Origin: Chryseobacterium sp. LAM-KRS1
GTDB taxonomy: Bacteria; Bacteroidota; Bacteroidia; Flavobacteriales; Weeksellaceae
DNA: 64,000 bases
Assembly (NCBI RefSeq): GCF_013184525.1
Contig: NZ_JAAOIZ010000004.1
Coordinates: forward strand, 682,001-746,000
Direction: 5' to 3'
Shown: in pieces, positions 1-8,486 of the stretch
Layout: each line of letters opens with the position of its first letter
Numbering within the stretch: position 1 is the first letter of the stretch
Notes under the pieces: generated by a model
What the model was told of the DNA's origin: nothing
The model's database searches: none
Seen by the model: the letters and a program-made list of their open reading frames with translations, nothing else
Position numbers and translations under genes: made by a program

Positions 1-1282
1 CTTTGGCTATCGCATAGCATCCGTTTGAGTTCGTAACTCTGATATATACAACACCATTAGGGGCAATATAATTTGCCGGTGTGGTGATTTCATTGGTTCC
101 GTTCATTGCATCCGTTAGCGATGGATAATATTTTTTGGTTACCCCTAATTGTGTAGTAACCGAAGCGGCCGTCAGGTTGAAAGATGCTGTTGCAGGGCTC
201 GATTCAATAAAACAGGACCTTAGGGTAGCATCATTTACAGTGACAATAGGAGCTACTTTTAAGGCTATTGTAGCATCATTGTTATCGCATAATACCGACG
301 ATGGGTCTTTTATAACTACAGAAATATTGGTATCTGTGGTATACTGGAAATTTGTAGGATTTGGAATCGGGGTTCCGCTTCCTGTAATATAGTAAGTAAA
401 TGTATAATTGCTAGGGGTTGCTGTAAGTTGAGGATTAAATGTTGTTAAGTCTATATTTGCCATTCCGGCAAGGTCAGGACATATGAATTTTGTTATAGCT
501 GTTTGTAGCAGAGGAATTTTATCTACATAGACTTTTACGTTTTTTATAGAGTGTCTCGATCTTGCCCCACCTGTAGAGGCTGAAAATCCAAAATAACCTA
601 CTGTCATGGCAGCAGCAGCTCCTGAAGGTGCGAAAGATTGATTAACGATTAAGTTTCCGTCAATGGTTATTTTTACGATCCAGTTGGCCGGAGCTGCAGG
701 GTCTACTTCTCCGCTTACCTCTACATGTTTGTACGTTGTGCCTTGGAAGGGTTGTGTGGCATTCAGATCAGGAGAGTGAAAAGAGCTTCCGGGAACATTA
801 AAAAACTCAACATTGTTGGTGTCTGTAGTATTTGCAACCTGTCCATATGCAACATGTACTTTGCTCATTCCGGAGGTTCCGGTTGCATTGTTATATGTGT
901 CAAATCCGGTAATAAAACCGATCGCATTTTGGGATACTCCCAGTCCGGAGCCCAGAATACTTGCAACAGGAGGGTTGGCGAGATACCAAAATGCAATTCC
1001 GTCACCTGTATAAGTCTGATTGGAATCCATTCTGAAATCAAACTCTACTCTCCATTTGTCACAATATTTCAGATTGATGGGTTCGTTTAATCTTATGGAG
1101 CCTGATCTGTCATTGATATCCGGAGTTAACTGCACAAAATCGGTATTTACAACCGTTGGTGCAACCATTGTCCATCCTGTAGTATTCACAGGGTTTCCTG
1201 TTAATTGATAGGTTTGTGAGAAAATCATTACCGGGAAACAGAGCAGAAAAAGGAGAGTATAAAAGGGTATAGTTTTTTTCAT
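1..1282 (-). CDS. L-type lectin-like T9SS type B surface protein, C-terminus cut by window edge
   Basis: The frame is open from an ATG at 1282 to the left edge, giving about 427 residues. A signal peptide (about residues 1-22, ending in FSQ) leads into a lectin-like domain of about 220 residues with GDGIAFWYL and GYFGFSAS segments typical of bacterial L-type lectin domains. After it come the same ~80-residue repeats (CFIESSPATASFNLT, then KKYYPSLTDAMNGTNEI) found in the two following paralogs. The type IX sorting domain is expected beyond the edge and is not seen. It is probably a secreted, cell-surface carbohydrate-binding or adhesive protein. This is inferred from the fold and its siblings; the ligand is unknown. 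Confidence 0.85.
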   Translation of the reverse strand, partial: MKKTIPFYTLLFLLCFPVMIFSQTYQLTGNPVNTTGWTMVAPTVVNTDFVQLTPDINDRSGSIRLNEPINLKYCDKWRVEFDFRMDSNQTYTGDGIAFWYLANPPVASILGSGLGVSQNAIGFITGFDTYNNATGTSGMSKVHVAYGQVANTTDTNNVEFFNVPGSSFHSPDLNATQPFQGTTYKHVEVSGEVDPAAPANWIVKITIDGNLIVNQSFAPSGAAAAMTVGYFGFSASTGGARSRHSIKNVKVYVDKIPLLQTAITKFICPDLAGMANIDLTTFNPQLTATPSNYTFTYYITGSGTPIPNPTNFQYTTDTNISVVIKDPSSVLCDNNDATIALKVAPIVTVNDATLRSCFIESSPATASFNLTAASVTTQLGVTKKYYPSLTDAMNGTNEITTPANYIAPNGVVYIRVTNSNGCYAIAK

Positions 1283-1337
1283 TGTTATAAAGGGTATTAG
1301 TTTTTTATGGTTTTATAAATCTTCTATTTTTTGGTAA

Positions 1338-1370
1338 AAAGAATCACTCCGGAAATAGAAGTGATTCTTT
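1338..1370 (-). terminator. Rho-independent terminator after the 1397-3658 gene
   Basis: A 10-bp perfect stem (AAAGAATCAC with GTGATTCTTT) encloses a 13-nt loop. On the minus strand the second arm runs into a T-rich stretch. It lies just after the stop of the 753-aa lectin protein and before the next paralog, so each paralog is probably transcribed separately. Confidence 0.75.
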
Positions 1371-1396
1371 ATTTTTTATATGGTTGGTTATTTTTA

Positions 1397-3658
1397 TTAA
1401 TCTCTGTTTTTTACCAGAATCCAGCCGGAATATTTAATCGCTGTATTCTTTTTATCGTTTTCATTCCATGAAACTGAATACCAGTAGCTGCCCGTAGAGA
1501 CTTTTCTGCCTGCTATTGTTCCGTCCCATTTATATTTATTGGATTTGTCACCCTGGTGAATCTTAGCTCCATACCGGTCATAAATATTAAAGACAAGGTT
1601 TTGTTTGTGAGCTAATGCAGAATAATCTATAACGTCATTTACTCCATCTCCGTTTGGCGTAATCACATTGATTATGTTCGGAACAGTTACGCTAATATCT
1701 ATAGGCTCACAGTCGTAAGCGTCTTTTACATATATGTGGCTTTCTCCCCTCGGAAGATTAGTGAATACATTAGAATCCTGCCAGTTGATATTGTCTAATG
1801 AGTATTGGTATGCTGGTGTTCCGCCAATAACATTGACCGTCATTGTGGTGCCAGATATGTCTACATTAGTAATAACAGGTTGTTCGGAAGGGTGGACAGT
1901 CACACTCTGAGTAGTGGTGCATTCACCGGTTTTGAGCTGTACCCAATAGACACCAACACCTACATTTGTGATAGCCTGGGTAGTCGCTCCCGTGCTCCAC
2001 AGGTAAGAAGCGAAGCCTGGGCCGGCATCAAGAGTTGTTTTGTCCTCAATACATATTGTTTTATCTTTTAAAACTGCAGACAGTACAGGTGCTAGTACAA
2101 CTAATGTAACCTTAGCAACGGAATAACATCCGTTTGCATTATTGGTAACTCTAATATAAGCGACACCGTTAGGGGCGATATAAGCTGCAGGTGTGGTAAT
2201 TTCATTTGTTCCGTTTAAGGCATCGGTTAATGATGGGTAGTACTTTTTGCTGACGCCAGCTTGTGTCGTTACTGAAGCAGCTGTAAGATTAAATGAAGCT
2301 GTTGCCGGACTTGTTTCTATAAAACAGGATCTTAATGTAGTATCATTGACAACCACAACAGGGTTGATGGTGAGTGTAATTTTTGCCACATCTACACAGC
2401 CTTGTGGAGTTGTAACTCTTACATATACTGAACCGGCAGGTGATGCATAGGCTGTAGGGTTTACTATTTCGTTAGTTCCCGCATTTAGGTCTGTCAAAGA
2501 CGGGTAATATTGTTTAGTAACGCCTGGAACAGTAGTAACGGCAGCTGTTGTCAGGTCAAATATTGCGGTTCCTGCATTATTATTGTTGCAGCCTGTTAAT
2601 GTTACGTCATCCGCAGCAAAAGGAGTAGGATTTAGCTGAATAACCCCATCGCCATTATCACATAAAGTGGAAGAAGGGTCTCTTACTACTACCGTAATTG
2701 TTGTGGGTCCGGAATATTGGAAATTTGTAGGATTGGCAATTGGAGTAGAGTTTCCTAAAACATAATAAGTGAAAATATAATTAGCCGGAATATTTACAAA
2801 TTGCGAATTATATGAGGTTAAATCCACTGTCCCGTTTCCTGTCGCAGGATTAACACAAACAAACGGTGTAACGGTGCTTTGTAAAATGGGAACCTTATCC
2901 ACAAATATTTTAGCATTTTTTATTGAATGTCTTGCACTGGCTCCCCCTGTGGCTGCTGAAAATCCAAAATATCCTTGAGTCATACCAATTGCTCCTCCTG
3001 AGGGGGCAAATGACTGATCCACAATTAAGACTCCGTCGATTCTTACCTTTATAATCCAGCTGGTGGGATTGGCAAGGTCTGTTTCACCATTTACCTCTAC
3101 ATGTTTATAGGTTGAGCCAACAAATGGCTGTGTAGGATTAAGATCAGGAGAATGAAATGTGCTTCCCGGAGTGTTGTTATATTCAATGTTATTGTTAAGG
3201 GAGTTGTTGGTTCCGTATAAAATATGAACTTTACTCATTTGTCCCTCTGTAGTATTGTTGAAAATATCAAATCCTACCATTAAGCCCGACGCATTAGCCG
3301 GAATTCCAAGGCCTCCTCCTGAAACGAATCCTGTAGGAGGATTAGCTAAATACCAGAAGGTAAATCCATCTCCTCTTCCAAACTGTGCGGTTCCGTTTCC
3401 ATCAATTCTGAAGTCAAATTCTACCTTCCATTTATCACAATATCTTAAATTAATAGGACTGGCTAATTTTATAGCTCCATATAAGTTTCCCTGATCAGCA
3501 GTAAGCTGTATGAAATCAGTATTTACATTTGCACTTGAAACAAGATCCCATCCTGTAGTATTGACGGGATTTCCTGAAAGTTGATAAGTCTGGGATAGAA
3601 GATTTCCGGGTAGGTTGATTAAAAGAACAAAAAGGCAGAAGAGTAAAAGTTTTTTCAT
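1397..3658 (-). CDS. L-type lectin-like T9SS type B sorting-domain protein
   Basis: The 753-aa protein starts with a signal peptide (about 1-22), followed by an L-type lectin-like domain (about 23-245; GRGDGFTFWYLANPP, GYFGFSAATGGASAR). Two tandem ~80-residue repeats follow (about 350-520, each with a YYPSLTDxxxGTNEI core), then a region with LDAGPGF and LWSTGATTQ, and a C-terminal type B (gliding-motility-type) T9SS sorting domain from about 666 to the end (ITPNGDGVND, YDRYG, YKWDGT, final VKNRD). It should cross the inner membrane by Sec and be exported and anchored by the type IX system. Its C-terminal half is closest to that of the non-lectin paralog at 10661-12736, although its N-terminal domain matches 3779-6040. 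Binding specificity is unknown. Confidence 0.9.
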   Translation of the reverse strand: MKKLLLFCLFVLLINLPGNLLSQTYQLSGNPVNTTGWDLVSSANVNTDFIQLTADQGNLYGAIKLASPINLRYCDKWKVEFDFRIDGNGTAQFGRGDGFTFWYLANPPTGFVSGGGLGIPANASGLMVGFDIFNNTTEGQMSKVHILYGTNNSLNNNIEYNNTPGSTFHSPDLNPTQPFVGSTYKHVEVNGETDLANPTSWIIKVRIDGVLIVDQSFAPSGGAIGMTQGYFGFSAATGGASARHSIKNAKIFVDKVPILQSTVTPFVCVNPATGNGTVDLTSYNSQFVNIPANYIFTYYVLGNSTPIANPTNFQYSGPTTITVVVRDPSSTLCDNGDGVIQLNPTPFAADDVTLTGCNNNNAGTAIFDLTTAAVTTVPGVTKQYYPSLTDLNAGTNEIVNPTAYASPAGSVYVRVTTPQGCVDVAKITLTINPVVVVNDTTLRSCFIETSPATASFNLTAASVTTQAGVSKKYYPSLTDALNGTNEITTPAAYIAPNGVAYIRVTNNANGCYSVAKVTLVVLAPVLSAVLKDKTICIEDKTTLDAGPGFASYLWSTGATTQAITNVGVGVYWVQLKTGECTTTQSVTVHPSEQPVITNVDISGTTMTVNVIGGTPAYQYSLDNINWQDSNVFTNLPRGESHIYVKDAYDCEPIDISVTVPNIINVITPNGDGVNDVIDYSALAHKQNLVFNIYDRYGAKIHQGDKSNKYKWDGTIAGRKVSTGSYWYSVSWNENDKKNTAIKYSGWILVKNRD

Positions 3659-3740
3659 TTGGAGTGGGTGAAATAAAGAGTTGTTATTTATTCATTTATT
3701 TAATTTCGGATGCTTTTCTTTAAAATAGTGATTTGTATTG

Positions 3741-3773
3741 AAAAGACCACTGCCAATGCTGGAGTGGTCTTTT
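3741..3773 (-). terminator. Terminator after the 3779-6040 gene
   Basis: An 11-bp perfect stem (AAAAGACCACT with AGTGGTCTTTT) lies six bases past the stop codon of the minus-strand lectin gene. The T run after the stem on the minus strand is short, while the plus strand has a longer one. Confidence 0.7.
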
Positions 3774-3778
3774 TTTTG

Positions 3779-6040
3779 TTAGTCCCTATTTTTAACCAAT
3801 ACCCAGCCGTTATAGTTTGTTTGAGTATTGTTTTTATCATTTTCGTTCCAGGAGATGGTGTACCAATATGTTGCAGTAGGTACTTTTTTACCACTTGCGG
3901 TACCATCCCACTTGTAGTTTCTTAATTTGTCAGCTTCGTAAAGCTTATTTCCATATCTGTCATAAACGATGAATACCAGATTCTTTTTATAGGCTAAAGC
4001 AGAATAGTCAATATAATCGTTTACATTATCCCCATTTGGAGTGATCGCATTAATCAGGTTCGGAACAGTGATTTGTACATCAATAGGATCACAGTTATAT
4101 GAATCTTTAACAAATATTTTATGCTCTCCTCTGGATAAACCGGAGAATACATTAGAGCTTTGCCATGTTGTACCGTTTAATGAGAACTGATATGGGGGTG
4201 TGCCTCCATTTACATTAATTGTAATCGTGTTATTGGTAATATCAATGCTTGAAATCACCGGTTGAGGTGCAGCTTGTACTTTTACAATCTGACTGGTGAA
4301 GCAACTTCCTGTTTTAAGCAGAACCGAATAGATTCCCACCGGAACATTTTGTATGGATTGAGTGGTTGCACCGGTGCTCCATAAATAGCCGTCAAAACCT
4401 GGACCTGCATCTAATGTTGCAGTTTCGTCTATACATATTGTCTGATCTTTAAGAACAGTTGATGGAACAGGAGGTAAAACAACAAGGGTAATTTTCACAA
4501 TGGTGTAACAATTATTTCCATCAATTACTTTTACATAGACTACAGCATTTGTAGATACATATGCTTGCGGATTTACAATTTCATTCGTTCCGCCCATTGC
4601 GTCTGCTAAAGTTGTGTAGTATTTTTTTATTGCTCCGGCCAGTGGTGTTACATTGGCAGTGGTCAGGTTAAATAAAGCGGATGTTGTATTGGTGTCAATG
4701 AAACAGGAGCGAATAGTATCATCATTAGCGACTACTTCAGGAAGAAATGCCAGCGTTATCTGAGCTGTTCCTGTACAACCTTGTGGTGTTGTCACTTTTA
4801 CATATACGACTCCCGGAGCAGATATGTAGTTTGAAAAGTTAGTGATTTCATTGGTTCCTGCGTTGAGATCAGCCAGTGTTTTGTAATATTTCTTAACGGC
4901 TCCCGGTACTCCCGTTACAGCTGCAGTAGTTAGGTTAAATGTTGCTGTCCCGGCTTTATTGTTGTTACAAGCGGAAATAGTTACATTATTTGCTGTAAAA
5001 GGCGCCAGAACCAACTGAATCTTTCCGTCGGGATTATCACAAAGGACACCTGCATTGTCTTTAATAACAACAGAGATTGTTGTATTGGTATTGAATTGAT
5101 AGTTGGTGGGGTTAGCAATAGGCGTTGAACTCCCTAGTACATAGTATGTAAATGTGTAATTGGCCGGGGTATTCACAAACTGTGAATTAAAGGTTGTAAG
5201 ATTGACCGTGCCATTTCCTGTTGAAGGATTCGGGCATAAGGATTGGGTAACTGAGTTCTGTAAAATAGATACTTTGTCTGTATAGATTTTTACATTTTTT
5301 ATGGAACTCCTCACTGAAGCCGCTCCCGTAGAGGCTGAGAATCCAAAGTATCCCACTCCCATTGAAGCTGCAGCACCTGCAGGTGCAAATGATTGATTAA
5401 TGACTGATGTTCCGTCAATTTTCAGGTTGATAATCCAATTGGCCGGAGTAGCAGGATCCACCTGTCCGGTTACTTCCACATGTTTGTAAGTAGCTCCCAC
5501 CAAAGGAATGGTAGACGTAAGATCAGGTGAGTGGAAGGAGCTTCCGACAGTATTGAAATACTCGATATTATTTGTGTCAGTAGTATTTTGAACCACACCA
5601 TAGGCAAGATGAACTTTATTCATCTGTCCCCCTGTAGTATTATTGTAGAGGTCAAAGCCGATCATAAGGCCGATTGCATTTTGCGGAATTCCCAGACCTG
5701 AGCCTAACTGGCTGGTTACTGGAGGATTCTGTAGATACCAAAATGCAAAACCGTCTCCTCTTCCCGACGACGTTCCATTACCGTCAAGTCTGAAATCAAA
5801 CTCGATTCTCCATTTATCACAGTACTTCAGGTTGATAGGATCATTAAGTTTGATTGCTCCTGATTTGTTGGTGAGATCATCAGTCAGCATGACAAAATCT
5901 GTGTTAACTACGGCAGAAGGAACAACTGTCCACCCTGTCGTATTCACAGGATTTCCGGTGAGCTGATACGTTTGGGAAAAAAGATTTCCGGATAAACAGG
6001 ATAAAAGTATAGTGAAATAAAATAGTAGATTTTTATTCAT
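3779..6040 (-). CDS. L-type lectin-like T9SS type B sorting-domain protein
   Basis: This 753-aa paralog has the same layout as 1397-3658: signal peptide (about 1-22), lectin-like domain (about 23-250; GRGDGFAFWYLQNPP, GYFGFSASTGAASVR), two ~80-residue repeats, an LDAGPGF/LWSTGATTQ segment and a type B T9SS sorting domain (ITPNGDNVND, YDRYGNKLYEADKL, final VKNRD). Its second repeat and sorting domain are closest to those of the non-lectin protein at 8487-10547, which suggests that modules have been exchanged across the rnhA-dnaB genes. It is probably a surface-exposed glycan-binding or adhesive protein. No catalytic motif was seen. Confidence 0.9.
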   Translation of the reverse strand: MNKNLLFYFTILLSCLSGNLFSQTYQLTGNPVNTTGWTVVPSAVVNTDFVMLTDDLTNKSGAIKLNDPINLKYCDKWRIEFDFRLDGNGTSSGRGDGFAFWYLQNPPVTSQLGSGLGIPQNAIGLMIGFDLYNNTTGGQMNKVHLAYGVVQNTTDTNNIEYFNTVGSSFHSPDLTSTIPLVGATYKHVEVTGQVDPATPANWIINLKIDGTSVINQSFAPAGAAASMGVGYFGFSASTGAASVRSSIKNVKIYTDKVSILQNSVTQSLCPNPSTGNGTVNLTTFNSQFVNTPANYTFTYYVLGSSTPIANPTNYQFNTNTTISVVIKDNAGVLCDNPDGKIQLVLAPFTANNVTISACNNNKAGTATFNLTTAAVTGVPGAVKKYYKTLADLNAGTNEITNFSNYISAPGVVYVKVTTPQGCTGTAQITLAFLPEVVANDDTIRSCFIDTNTTSALFNLTTANVTPLAGAIKKYYTTLADAMGGTNEIVNPQAYVSTNAVVYVKVIDGNNCYTIVKITLVVLPPVPSTVLKDQTICIDETATLDAGPGFDGYLWSTGATTQSIQNVPVGIYSVLLKTGSCFTSQIVKVQAAPQPVISSIDITNNTITINVNGGTPPYQFSLNGTTWQSSNVFSGLSRGEHKIFVKDSYNCDPIDVQITVPNLINAITPNGDNVNDYIDYSALAYKKNLVFIVYDRYGNKLYEADKLRNYKWDGTASGKKVPTATYWYTISWNENDKNNTQTNYNGWVLVKNRD

Positions 6041-6227
6041 TAATTAGGATGTTTAAAAATTGGACATGTAAATATATTAAATCCTAAGTAATAAATATGT
6101 GTTCAGTGTTAATTTTGCAGAAAATATTAATGATTTTTTAATAAAAGTTAATTTGGATAGTAAAATAACTAAATTATTTAACAGAATAATTGAATTTGAT
6201 AATAGGGTGCTTTTTGATTCTTATTCG

Positions 6228-6704
6228 TTAAAATAGAGAATTGTTTTCAATATTCTCAAAATAGGTGTCTATTTCTAAATCAGAAGAAGCTGCAGCTGCA
6301 ACCGCCAGCTTATCACACAGCTCATTTTCAAAATGACCGGCATGTCCTTTGATCCAATGCATTTTAGGAGTATATTGATTATAAAGAATAACAAACCTTT
6401 TCCAGAGATCGGGATTCTTCACATTTTTCCACCCTCTTTTTATCCAGCCGGAAATCCAGTTTTGGTTGATCGCGTCTGCTACATATTTGCTGTCTGTAAA
6501 AACATGGATATCATTTTCTGTAGACTTTAGCTTTTCCAGAGCCGTAATTACTGCCAGAAGCTCCATCCTGTTATTCGTTGTTTTACGGAATCCTTTAGAA
6601 AATGTTTTTTGATAGTTCTTTTCCGGAACACGCATGAGAATTCCATAACCTCCTTTTCCGGGATTTCCACTGCATGCTCCGTCTGTATAAATCTCAATTC
6701 TCAA
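6228..6704 (-). CDS. rnhA: Ribonuclease HI
   Basis: The 158-aa protein has the length of a stand-alone RNase HI. It degrades the RNA strand of RNA-DNA hybrids, removing primers and R-loops in the cytoplasm. The N-terminus reads YTDGACSGNPGKGGYG, with catalytic Asp8. Glu48 lies in NNRMELLAV and Asp71 in FTDSKYV; the fourth acidic residue is in the segment after WIKGHAGH (NELCDKLA). It lies 38 nt downstream of dnaB on the same strand, so the two replication genes are probably co-transcribed. Flanking genes are unrelated surface proteins. Confidence 0.96.
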   Translation of the reverse strand: MRIEIYTDGACSGNPGKGGYGILMRVPEKNYQKTFSKGFRKTTNNRMELLAVITALEKLKSTENDIHVFTDSKYVADAINQNWISGWIKRGWKNVKNPDLWKRFVILYNQYTPKMHWIKGHAGHFENELCDKLAVAAAASSDLEIDTYFENIENNSLF

Positions 6705-6742
6705 AATTTCAGAAATTGTCTTTTCTTATCAGTTCAACATCA

Positions 6743-8329
6743 TTAAAAAGGGAAGTCGTCATCATCATCAAAATCATTCATAGAAGATCCTGACAATTGG
6801 GAGTTGTCCGGAAGATCAAATGCTGCCCCCGGCTGAATGGTTGTTTTTATCTTATCAAAACCACTAGGTTCATTCGAACTAAAACCTGACGGATATCCTG
6901 GATTTCCGCCAGTTGCTGCTTCGATATCTCCGAATTTTGCAAAATGTTTAAGGAAAGATAATCGTACATCAGCAGTAGCACCGTTCCTGTGTTTTGCAAT
7001 AATAAGCTCGGCCTGATTTTCAGTCGAAGTTTCCTGGCCTTCTTCATCATTATCCCAAACCGTGATCTTATAATATTCAGGTCTGAAGATGAAAGATACG
7101 ATATCAGCATCTTGCTCAATCGCTCCCGATTCTCTAAGATCTGAAAGCTGAGGTCTTTTCCCCGGACGTGTTTCCACACTTCTTGAAAGCTGGGAAAGTG
7201 CAATAACAGGGACATTGAGTTCTTTTGCAATTGCTTTTAATGAACGTGAGATCATGGAGATTTCCTGTTCACGGTTTCCTGTTCCTTTTCCACCTCCTCC
7301 TGCGGTCATAAGCTGAAGGTAGTCGACCATGATAAGCTTTACACCATGCTGCATTACAAGTCTCCGACATTTTGCCCGGAAATCGAATATAGAAAGTGAT
7401 GGAGTTTCGTCAATGAAAAGCGGAGCGTTTTCCAGTTCGGATACATTGGAAAACAATCTTTGCCATTCTTCATCATCTAAGGTTCCCTTTCTTAATTTTT
7501 CAGAAGAAATTCTGGTTTCAGAAGCAATCATCCTTGTAATAAGCTGAACAGATGCCATCTCGAGAGAGAACAGTACCATTGGGATTTTATATCCTACCGC
7601 AATATTTCGAGCCATGGAAAGAAGGAATGCTGTTTTTCCCATCGCAGGACGAGCCGCGATAATAATAAGGTCGGAATTTTGCCAGCCCCCGGTTTCTTTA
7701 TCCACATCCCTAAATCCTGAGGGTACTCCGGAAAGTCCTTCTTTGTCTTTCAGGGATTTAATTGTATCAATAGCCTGCTTTACTAAAGAATTTGCAGTAT
7801 CAAAGCCTTTTTTGATGGTCCCGTTGGTGATTTCAAAAAAAGATTGTTCTGCTTTATCCAGCAGCTCAAAAACATCCGTGGATTCTTTATATGAAGAGTC
7901 TATAACGTTTGCTGAAACATTAATCAGACTTCTCAAAATATATTTTTCTAGGATAACACGAACGTGATATTCTATGTGAGCTGAGGAGCTTACTCCCATG
8001 GTGAGATCAATAATATAATGATCTCCTCCTGCTGAATTTAATTTGTCTTCCTTTTTTAGGTCTTGTATAATAGTCATTAAGTCAACCGGATGGTTGGCTT
8101 CATATAATTTCAAAATGGTAGCAAATATCACCTGATGTCTGGGATCATAAAATACCTCCGGAGTAAGAAGGTCGATGGAATGGTCAAGACCTTTTTTATC
8201 AATTAAAAAAGTTCCTATAATCAATCTTTCAAAATCCACTGCATTAGGAGGCATTTTTCCATCTGCAATTGACAATTCTTTCGCAAAATTTCCATGCGTA
8301 AGAGATGATAATGTTTCTTTCTGCGCCAT
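6743..8329 (-). CDS. dnaB: Replicative DNA helicase DnaB
   Basis: The 528-aa hexameric 5'-3' helicase unwinds DNA at the replication fork and recruits primase. The N-terminal domain (about 25-130) has the usual PPNAVDFERLIIG start. The RecA-like motor carries Walker A ARPAMGKTAF (about residue 225), Walker B LIMVDYLQLM, and conserved SQLSRSVETRPGKRPQLSDL. The tail is acidic (MNDFDDDDDFPF). No intein is present. The ATG at 8329 is only 4 nt from a TAnnTTTG promoter element, so the mRNA may have essentially no leader. rnhA follows on the same strand. Confidence 0.97.
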   Translation of the reverse strand: MAQKETLSSLTHGNFAKELSIADGKMPPNAVDFERLIIGTFLIDKKGLDHSIDLLTPEVFYDPRHQVIFATILKLYEANHPVDLMTIIQDLKKEDKLNSAGGDHYIIDLTMGVSSSAHIEYHVRVILEKYILRSLINVSANVIDSSYKESTDVFELLDKAEQSFFEITNGTIKKGFDTANSLVKQAIDTIKSLKDKEGLSGVPSGFRDVDKETGGWQNSDLIIIAARPAMGKTAFLLSMARNIAVGYKIPMVLFSLEMASVQLITRMIASETRISSEKLRKGTLDDEEWQRLFSNVSELENAPLFIDETPSLSIFDFRAKCRRLVMQHGVKLIMVDYLQLMTAGGGGKGTGNREQEISMISRSLKAIAKELNVPVIALSQLSRSVETRPGKRPQLSDLRESGAIEQDADIVSFIFRPEYYKITVWDNDEEGQETSTENQAELIIAKHRNGATADVRLSFLKHFAKFGDIEAATGGNPGYPSGFSSNEPSGFDKIKTTIQPGAAFDLPDNSQLSGSSMNDFDDDDDFPF

Positions 8330-8333
8330 TGTG

Positions 8334-8341
8334 CAAAGATA
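8334..8341 (-). promoter_or_regulatory. Bacteroidota -7 promoter element of dnaB
   Basis: The minus strand reads TATCTTTG, matching TAnnTTTG. The element ends 4 nt before the dnaB ATG, placing the likely transcription start at or within a few bases of the start codon. No clear -33 TTG was seen at normal spacing. Confidence 0.55.
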
Positions 8342-8433
8342 GTTTATTTAAAAAAAAATTAAAAAATAGTAATCAACAAATTATTCTTAAGGGTTATTAA
8401 AATACCACCAATAAAAGATAAGCAATGTTAATA

Positions 8434-8465
8434 AAAAAATCACCTCGATTTTGAGGTGATTTTTT
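8434..8465 (-). terminator. Terminator after the 8487-10547 gene
   Basis: A 13-bp perfect stem (AAAAAATCACCTC with GAGGTGATTTTTT) has a 6-nt loop and T runs on both strands, located 21 bases past the stop of the minus-strand gene. It also insulates dnaB, whose promoter lies just beyond. Confidence 0.85.
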
Positions 8466-8486
8466 AAATTCTATTTATAATTTCAA

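Noticed and set aside
135..1208. Several plus-strand frames of 60-120 aa opposite the first lectin gene
   Set aside because: The minus frame has a signal peptide and strong paralogs; the plus frames have none.
6110..6117. TAATTTTG promoter-like element on the plus strand in the 6041-6227 gap
   Set aside because: No plus-strand gene follows it; both neighbours run on the minus strand, so it is probably chance in AT-rich DNA.
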